Shown piece after piece: positions 1 through 6,500 of a DNA stretch of 10,168 nucleotides. A program made the translations under genes and the position numbers. Below the pieces are notes generated by a model. The model had not been told where the DNA came from. It saw only the letters and a list, made by a program, of their open reading frames with translations, and did not search any database. Each line of letters starts with the position of its first letter. Within the stretch, counting starts at the first letter, position 1. The DNA is from Baffinella frigidus (Eukaryota > Cryptophyceae > Cryptomonadales > Baffinellaceae): NCBI GenBank assembly GCA_026770585.1, contig MU646650.1, positions 313,148-323,315 of the forward strand. Reading direction: 5' to 3'.

Positions 1-78
1 CCTCAACCCTCAACCCTCAACCCTCGACCATCAACCCTCAACCCTCAAACCTCAACCCTCAACCCTCAACCCTCAACC
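1..78. repeat. Telomere-like heptad array (CCCTCAA)n
   Basis: About eleven head-to-tail copies of CCCTCAA, with a few variants (CTCGACC, ATCAACC), run from the first base to about 78. The heptad is one base away from the plant/algal/protist telomere unit CCCTAAA. It is not a chromosome end, because the same motif family recurs at 193-245 and, in the opposite orientation, at 257-298, and again inside several introns. It is best read as interstitial telomere-like satellite. Confidence 0.85.
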
Positions 79-102
79 GTAAGACATCCACATCGCATTT
101 CA

Positions 103-192
103 TACAGCGCTCATATCAATACTATTCGGGTTCACTCAACACCGGCCATGAGCTGCTCACGTTCCGCGAACACACCTCTACAGTCCGCTCCC
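103..192 (+). pseudogene. Exon 1 start fragment (acceptor-side copy)
   Basis: This stretch matches 304-394 at roughly 80% by eye. The shared blocks include ACCGGCC..GAGCT.CTCAC, TTCCGCG and CTCTACAG|TCCGCTCCC. It therefore repeats the last ~80 bases of the intron before exon 1, its AG acceptor, and the first nine bases of the exon, then breaks off into CCTAAGCCCT heptads. It is an upstream, truncated duplicate of the exon 1 acceptor region and cannot encode the exon. Confidence 0.75.
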
Positions 193-208
193 TAAGCCCT
201 AAGCCCTG

Positions 209-241
<33 letters not shown>

Positions 242-298
242 CAAACCCGGATGTCTTAGGGTTCAGGGTTCAGGGTTCAGGGTTCAGGGTTCAGGGCT
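193..298. repeat. Telomere-like heptads in opposed orientations
   Basis: Heptads of the CCCTAAG/CCCTCAA type run to about 245. After a short spacer (GGATGTCTT) the array resumes as GGGTTCA units to 298, which is the reverse complement of CCCTGAA. AAGCCCTGAAC near 198 pairs with GTTCAGGGCTT near 289, so the block could fold back on itself. It separates the exon 1 start fragment (103-192) from the true acceptor region (304-385). Confidence 0.8.
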
Positions 299-385
299 TG
301 CTACTACAGCGCTAGTAGCAATACTATCCTCGTTCCATCAGCACCGGCCCTGAGCTACTCACCTTCCGCGGACACATCTCTACAG

Positions 386-593
386 TCCGCTCCCGCCACT
401 GGACCCATTTTGTTGGTTGAATTTGGCGACTTTGGCACTACTCCCTTCATCTTCGCGTCCGCTACCCATCGAGGCACTCGATATGTACAAGGCTCTGATG
501 CTACATTACCTGCGCCGGGTGTGTTGTTTGCTGTCAGGAGAGAGGGCATCACCTGTACTGATATTTGCTGATATTTGCTGCTCACGGTTTGAC
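386..593 (+). CDS. Exon 1: first propeller blades, frameshifted
   Basis: The acceptor is CTCTACAG (378-385) and the donor GAC|GTGAGT (594). The frame starting TCC at 386 reads strand-like segments such as PILLVEFGDFG and PFIFASATHRGTRYVQ (a blade's D-x-T-I-x-x-W strand, with V-Q in place of W-D), then FAVRREGITCTDIC. The 10-mer ATATTTGCTG is present twice in tandem (561-570, 571-580), which creates a TGA at 569-571. With one copy, the exon is 198 nt (66 codons), ends ..CCSRFD in phase 0 and joins exon 2 to give the blade core SRFD|GRQAVSSSYDKTIKLWD. The acceptor and donor are each supported by duplicates (103-192 and 680-787). Pseudogenisation, an allelic slip and an assembly error are all possible. 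Confidence 0.6.
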
Positions 594-3500
594 GTGAGTG
601 TGTCCGTTTGTATTTTTTTGCCCATGTTCGACCAGGGCAAAAGGGGTACTTGTATCAATTCCCCTATCCGTGGATCATTCACGGTTTGACGTGGGTGTGC
701 CCGGTTGTATGTGTTTGCCCGTGTTCGACAACACGGGCAAACACTGAGGGCAAAAGGGGTACTTATATTCATTACCTTATCCGTGGATGCAGGTGTCGGC
801 GTGCAGGCGGCTTCTGCAGGGGCGACAGGCTGTCTCGTCCTCCTACGATAAGACCATCAAACTCTGGGACTGCGCCACGGCGGTACGCCTCTCTCTCCCC
901 CTCTCTCTCTCTCCCTCCCTCCCTCCCTCCCTCCCTCTCTCCCTCTCTCGTTCGCCCTCTCTCTCGCATTCTTGCATTCTCGCTCTCTCTCTCTCTCGCT
1001 CTATCTCCCAACCCTACACTCGAAACCTTTCGCTCGCCGGATCTCCGGATCTCTCTCTCTCCATGCCTCCCTCTCTCTATCTATCTCTCTCCCTCTCTCT
1101 CTTCCTAGACTCGCGAACACGGCGCTTTCCGGTTGAAATGCGGCGACGGCGATTACGGGATTGGTATTGAAAAGTGTGGGGCGATGGCGATTACGGGATT
1201 GAATACGGGATTGATTGAAATGCGGGCGATTACGGGATTGTTTGAAATGCGGCGATGGCGATTACGGGATTGATATTGAAAAGAAATGTTGAAGGTACCT
1301 GATGAGTCATCAGGTACCTTCAACATTTTGACGCGGGAAGCACACCTCCTCTCCGTTGGGCAGGAGAGGCGGGCCCGTCCCAGTCTTCGATCTCACCATG
1401 TCCCGAGTCCGTGCTGACGCTGATGCTGACAGGAGTGTGAGCTGACGCTGACCGGACACCTGCACGTGATGACTACGCGAATGGTCACACAAGTTATTGA
1501 TGAGTGACGCGGGAGCCACGGCGACCGGTGGGCAGGCGTGTGTGCTGACGCTGACGGGTTTACCTGCGAGAACGCATTAATTGATGCGTTTCTGTCAACG
1601 AAACTTACAACACGATTTGATCGTACCAGTAATAACGCATGTGTGTAGTAATTTTCGTAGGCAGGAAAAACACTAATTAATACATTCTCTCGGATGATGG
1701 TGGGTAGGAGTGCGTGCTGACGCTGACCGGACACCTGCACGTGATGACTACTCGAATGGTCACACAAGTTATTGATGAGTGACGCGGGAGCCACGGCGAC
1801 CGGTGGGCAGGCGTGTGTGCTGACGCTGACGCTGATGCTGACAGGAGTGCGTGCTGACGCTGACCGGACACCTGCACGTGATCTACGGCCTCGACGTCTC
1901 GCGCAAGGAGGACAGGCTCCTCACCTGTTCGTCTGATAACTTCGTCAAGATCTGGGACCTCGATGAGGGTGTCGAGCTCCAGGTTTCGAATCTTTTCTTT
2001 AGGTTTCGAGCCTTTGTTTAGGTTTCGAGCCTTCTCTTTACTACGCGGGAGAGCTACATGTGATTTTACGCCCTGCGTCAATCTATTACGCCCTGCGTCC
2101 TCCTATTATTTTCCCTTGAAATCGGCAAAAGTTGCCGGAAATGCCCACAAATAATTGACTTCGACGGAAAAGTAACCGCAGGTTATGGGGGGAAATGGCT
2201 CCAAGAACGCAACTAGCCCTCCCCCGTAGTAGGTTTCGAGCCTTTCTTTTCCTGCACATGCCCCTCCCGCCTACCCGTACTGCCTGCACTGCGCCCTCAT
2301 ATTGCATGGCATGCGGATAGGCACGGTCCTAGCACTCCTACGAGAAACCCGGGCCTAGGGGCCCGCCTAGGGGCCCTACGGCCTGCCGTAGTCAATCTCG
2401 GCGTCTCAACTGCCCTGCATTGATGCCGTTACACTATGAATGTGCTGAATGGATGATGGTTACCGGGTGTGCGCAGACGCTGCAGTTCCACGACGCGGCA
2501 GTGATGTGCTGCTCTAACCCCTTCCTGTGCATCGTTTGTACACACGCTGCAGTTCCAGGATGCACGGTGGTTTCCACCAGCGCTTCCCGAGTCGACCTTG
2601 ATCGGGGGACGCTTGAACGGCTTCGGGGAACAAGCAAAGTCCACATTCACCCCGTCCCGGATCTGCGTCCCGGATCTGCCGCAAGACAGACTTGTCCGCT
2701 CCCGCGCGCCGCCATGACAGCGCCTGTCATGACAGGCGCGCGGAGACAGCGCTTCCGCCCGCAAACTCACTTGCTCACGAACGCTGATCTCCGAACAACT
2801 CTTTGCAGACGCGTCAACAGCATCAAGTAATGGTGAGATGGGGGGGCGCTAAATCCTACACCTTAAACCTTAAACCCTAAACCCTGCTGCAGACGCTGCA
2901 GTTCCACGACGCGGCTGTCATATGCTGCGCGCTCGACCCGCGTGGTGAGTGGGTTGTCACCGGCTCTACCGACCACACGGTCCCCCTCTCCCGCCCTCCC
3001 TCCTGGTCTAGGGTGTAGGGTGCAGTGTTAACCTGCAAGCGGTGAGCTGATGATACGTATCATGTGAGCAGCGTATCATTAGCTCACCGCTTGGTGAGCT
3101 GCTCACATTCAGGCTGGCTGGCAACCGTGTGGCAACCGTGTGGTGGAGCCGGTGACAACCCACCGCCTCGTGACCTGCCTCATCGCCCGTCAGATGGAGC
3201 ATATCGATGGAGCATATATGATGATATGCTCCATCGACCCCACGGTCCGCCCCTGCCTCTCCCTGAGATCAACCCTAGGTTCCCAGCCCATCAATCTTAC
3301 TCCGCTCTCATCGCCTCAGTCCATCAGCCCTCGTCCATCAGCCCTCCTGAGAGTCTTCACGTGCAAGCTGTTTCCTCCGATTGCATTTCAAATTTAACGT
3401 TGGAGTGTTGCTCTCTCGACCCGAATGGCGAGTGGGGCGTCCCCAGCTCCACCAATCACACGGTCCCCCTCTCCCGCCCTTCCTCCTGGTTCAGAGTTTA

Positions 3501-6500
3501 GCGTTGACCTGCAAGCTGTGATCTGGTGATATGCTGTGCGCTCGACCCCAGGCGAGTGCGTTGTCACCGGCTCTACCGACCACACCGTGAGGTCGGTAGA
3601 GCCGGATTGAGAGGGTTGATTCGACGCTGGTGTAGGGTGTGTGGGACTTGGTAGGCGACAGACCACTCCCACTTTCGCACGAGCCCCCTCTCCCGCCCTC
3701 CCGCCACCTGCAAGCTGCCATCCGATCGCATTTGACATCGTTGGACGAGTGCGCTCTCCAGCGCAACACAAGGGCGCACGTCACCAACGTGCGGAGAAGC
3801 GCGAGAGTGGCCAACTGCTCTACCTGCAGGTGCGGCTGTACGAGATCGGGTCGGAGACGCCCGCGGTGGTTGTGGGGAGGCACGACGAGGCTGTCTGTTA
3901 CATCCGCTTCTCGCGCGACGGCCAGGTCCGTGCACCCGCTAACCAACCCTCCCACGGGTGCACCAGTGCCGCCAGCTTGCTCAGGGCCACGCCTGAACCG
4001 GGCAACCTTTGCAACCTCCTTCTCTCTCTCTCCCTCTCTCCCTCTCTCCCTCTCTCCCTCTCTCCCTCTCTCCCTCTCTCCCTCTTTCCATTTCTCTCTC
4101 TCTCTCCCTTTCTCTCCCTCACTCTCCCCCCCTCTCTATCTCTCTCTCTCTCCCCCCCCCTCTCTATCTCTCTGAGGGCGACTAACCCGCCGACGACAAC
4201 GTTGACTGCGTGAAGATGTTCCTGGCACCAACGCCGTAGCTGGAGTCGTGAAGAGGTGTGGGCGTGTAGTGAAGAGAGGCGGACCTGATTAGTCAAGAGC
4301 GGCGTTGCTGTACTCTGGCCCATCCGTACCTGGAGTAGTAAACAAGCTCTGGCCAAGCCAGGCTTGGCAGACAGCGGTCTGGATTAGGAAACAGGATGTA
4401 CCTGGATAAGTAAAAGAGTGGTGGCGCTGGCAGTTTATCTTCTCCGCGGGGGCCGAAGGCATCGTCCGCAAGTGGGAGTGGTCTGTCGCCTACCAGGTAC
4501 CTCACATCCTCCCCCACACCCCAAACCCTGAGCCCTGAACCCTATACCCCAAACCACAAACCCTAAACCCCGCAAGTGGGAGTGGTCTGTCGCACACCAG
4601 GTCCCAACTCATCGCCTTAGTTCATCAGCCCTAGGTTCCCAGCCCATCAATCGTACTTCGCTCTCATCGCCTCAGTCCATCAGCCCTCGTCCATCAGCCC
4701 TCGTCCACACACCTTCCCGCCGCCCAAGTCCTCCTAACTAACCACACCTGCTCCTGGGAGCTGGCATAGACGTGTGGGATTCATGAAATGCATCATCGCG
4801 TCCACGAATCGTTGCGAGTTCGTGTGCCCAACCGCTCATCGTTTTTATCTCGCGCGGACGTGATGAGCCATCTAACAACTAGCGGATAACCAGGTCGCGA
4901 CGGACACGACACCCGATCACGACAGTGCTATCTCGTCCATCGAGATCTCAGTCACCGGCCGGTTCGCGCCCGTGACCCCGCGTCATGATCTCGCTTCGTG
5001 ACCCTCCTCGTGACCCAGCTTCGTGACCCCGCCTCGTGACCCCACCTCGTGACCCCGCCTTGTGACACCGCCCCGTGACACCGCCCCGTGACCTCGCCTC
5101 GTGACCAGCCGCATCGACCGCCAGCCACCCTGAATCGCCCTCAGCACGTCCTGTCAAACTGCCCTGGTCAAAATACTCGACAACTTGGGATGCACGCCGA
5201 ACCAACCACGGAGGTTGACTGCGCCGGGCAGGTGGTGTGCGTATTGTAACCGCGTGATCGCGCCCGTGACCCCGCCGCGTGACCTGCCTCATCGCCCGTC
5301 AGCCACCTGAATCGCCATCGGCAAGCACGAGGCCGCGGTGTGTCTGTTTTCAACGTATTGTAAACGGTGTCGCAAATCACCCGTGTGTATACGCGTTGAG
5401 AAAAAATACCATATGCCCTGTAAACACATGTGGCGTCTAGAGGTCTCTCTCGCGCTGCACGCCATGAGACACCTGCGGTGGTTGACTGCGCCGGGCAGGT
5501 GGGTGTGCATCCCGACCAACCACACCCTCACCCCTAACAACTTGGTTGGGCTGGTCGCAATCAGGCACCTGCTGTCGCTGGACATGTTTAAATCATGTTA
5601 TATACGGTGTCATAAATCGCAAGATGGCGCAAGACTGTTCAACAAACGTCGGTTCAACCCCTGCACCCTTACAACTTGGCTGGGCGGCACGGTCGCAGGC
5701 ACCTGTTGTCGCTGGACACGAACCTGGTTTGGCTGCGCGCACGTGCAGACACCTGCTGTCTCTCGACACGGACGGTGTTTTAAACACCGTGTCACAAATC
5801 ACCCGTGTGTATACGCGTTGAGACAAAAATACGGTATGCCCTATAAACACATGTGGCGTCTGAAGGTCTCTCGCGCGCTGCACGCCATCAGGCACCTGCT
5901 GTCTCTCGACACTACCCTGGTTGGGCTGCGCGCACGTGCAGACATCTGCTGTCTCTCGACACGGGCGGGCGGTGCATCGTCCGTGTCGACCTTTAGACGC
6001 CACATGTGTTAATAGGGCATATGGTATTTTTCTCAAGGTCGAAAGGTCTCTCTCGCGCTGCACGCCATCAGGCACGGATCGCCCGCCTTGCCGAAGTGCC
6101 CTCAGTACACACCAGGCTGCGGTGTGTGTGTGGTCAAACCACATTCTATCAACAACAGGCACCTGCTGTCGCTGGACACGGACGGGCGGTGCATCGTGCG
6201 GCTGATCGACTGGCGCGGGAACCCTCTCGCCTCCTTCCTCCTCACCGACACCGACGACCCGGCTTTTGCCTGCCGGTCTCATCCGCTCCCCTCATCTTAT
6301 TCTCGTGCGGTTTCGATCTCATCCGTGCGAGTATTTGAGTCAACTACGGTTTCGGGGATCTCCGATCCGGTATCGTCTCGTCCCGCCGGCTATTCAAATT
6401 CAATGCTCGAAAACTGGATATTGCGGCTAAAAGCTGACGCTGGAGAGGGACTTAAGTCGGGGTCTAGTGGTAGACGCCTGCCGGTCAACCCCCTCGCCTC

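Larger units (their letters stand above)
883..1844 (+). other. Intron 2: CT tracts, tandem repeats, palindrome and exon 3 start copies
   Basis: The intron is 962 bp. In order it holds CT-rich low-complexity DNA (about 887-1107), degenerate tandem repeats of a GAAATGCGGCGATGGCGA / TTACGGGATTG unit (1133-1283), a 45-bp near-perfect palindrome (1284-1328), and two ~124-bp direct repeats carrying copies of the exon 3 start, separated by ~150 bp of AT-richer sequence. CTGAC, a plausible branch-point motif, recurs just before the acceptor at 1844. Long open frames across the CT tract encode only Leu/Ser/Pro runs and are not genes. Confidence 0.7.
1983..2892 (+). other. Intron 3: donor-like repeats, palindromes, exon 4 start copies
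   Basis: The intron is 910 bp. Its first 60 bp repeat the donor: GTTTCG occurs at 1983, 2002 and 2021, each later copy preceded by TTTAG, and AGGTTTCGAGCCTT recurs near 2229. ATTACGCCCTGCGTC-type units are duplicated at about 2065-2099. CCTAGGGGCCC is repeated at 2352-2375. Two fragments of the exon 4 start lie at 2477-2512 and 2543-2563. A 20-bp perfect palindrome (GCGCCTGTCA and its complement) is at 2720-2739. The end is an AAACC-rich telomere-like run (2858-2884) directly before the acceptor. No separate gene is seen. Confidence 0.65.
2980..3829 (+). other. Intron 4: direct and inverted exon fragments, hairpins
   Basis: The intron is 850 bp. It holds, in order, a 22-bp-arm hairpin (3036-3093), an inverted piece of the exon 4 end (3125-3162), a 13-bp-arm hairpin (3193-3236), an ~74-bp repeat shared with intron 6 (3273-3346 against 4629-4702), two direct copies of the exon 4 end, a 15-bp-arm hairpin (3567-3605), and an inverted copy of exon 6 (3648-3681). 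ACCTGCAAGCTG recurs near 3031, 3509 and 3707 and resembles the exon 5 acceptor CTACCTGCAG. No independent gene is seen. Confidence 0.65.
4497..4893 (+). other. Intron 6: telomere-like heptads, exon 6 end copy, dispersed repeat
   Basis: The intron is 397 bp. CCCTGAACCC/CCCTAAACCC-type heptads (about 4519-4570) lead straight into the exon 6 end copy (4571-4600), followed by the ~74-bp dispersed repeat (4629-4702). The remainder (4703-4893) is unremarkable and ends ATCTAACAACTAGCGGATAACCAG, with a CTAAC branch-like motif about 20 nt before the acceptor. Confidence 0.65.
5467..6076 (+). pseudogene. Array of seven exon 8 start fragments
   Basis: AG followed by (G/A)CACCTGCTGTC-type sequence occurs at about 5468, 5565, 5699, 5749, 5892, 5942 and, very short, 6072; the intact exon 8 starts at 6159. 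The longest copy (5942-5990) runs through GACACGGGCGGGCGGTGCAT before diverging. Most are preceded by CAG. All lie upstream of the intact exon, so they act as extra acceptor-like sites. Lengths differ, so they probably arose by several events. Confidence 0.82.
4962..6158 (+). other. Intron 7: 13-bp repeats, exon 8 start copies, local inversion
   Basis: The intron is 1197 bp. The first ~145 bp are a degenerate CGTGACCCCGCCT tandem array. Then GACCTGCC.CATCGCCCGTCAG and GGTTGACTGCGCCGGGCAGG-type blocks occur more than once, followed by two ~115-bp direct repeats (about 5362-5476, 5782-5898), each ending in an exon 8 start fragment. A third partial copy has its middle inverted (5994-6036). In all, seven AG-plus-exon-8-start fragments precede the true acceptor. 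A frame reading GKHEAAV at about 5322 is WD40-like, but stop codons and the clean exon 7-8 join argue against it being an exon. Confidence 0.65.

Noticed and set aside
1-298. Chromosome-end telomere
   Set aside because: The heptads are variant, occur in both orientations, and are flanked by and interspersed with gene sequence on both sides.
608-1170. Long + strand open frames across the CT tract (Leu/Ser/Pro-rich peptides)
   Set aside because: They are by-products of CTCTCT runs. The only protein-like part is exon 2, which is bounded by splice sites.
1284-1328. Rho-independent terminator
   Set aside because: It has almost no loop, no following T tract, and lies within an intron; similar palindromes occur in many of the introns.
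3639-4213. 178- and 190-residue + strand open frames
   Set aside because: One contains exon 5, and the rest is fragment sequence and CT microsatellite. WD40 similarity stops exactly at the GT donor.
5316-5360. WD40-like GKHEAAVCL reading near 5322
   Set aside because: The needed frame has a TGA just upstream, no suitable acceptor fits, and exon 7 joins exon 8 directly with a completed Arg codon.
5593-6282. 229-residue minus-strand open frame
   Set aside because: It is antisense to exon 8 and its start copies and shows no domain; its length comes from repeated GC-rich sequence.
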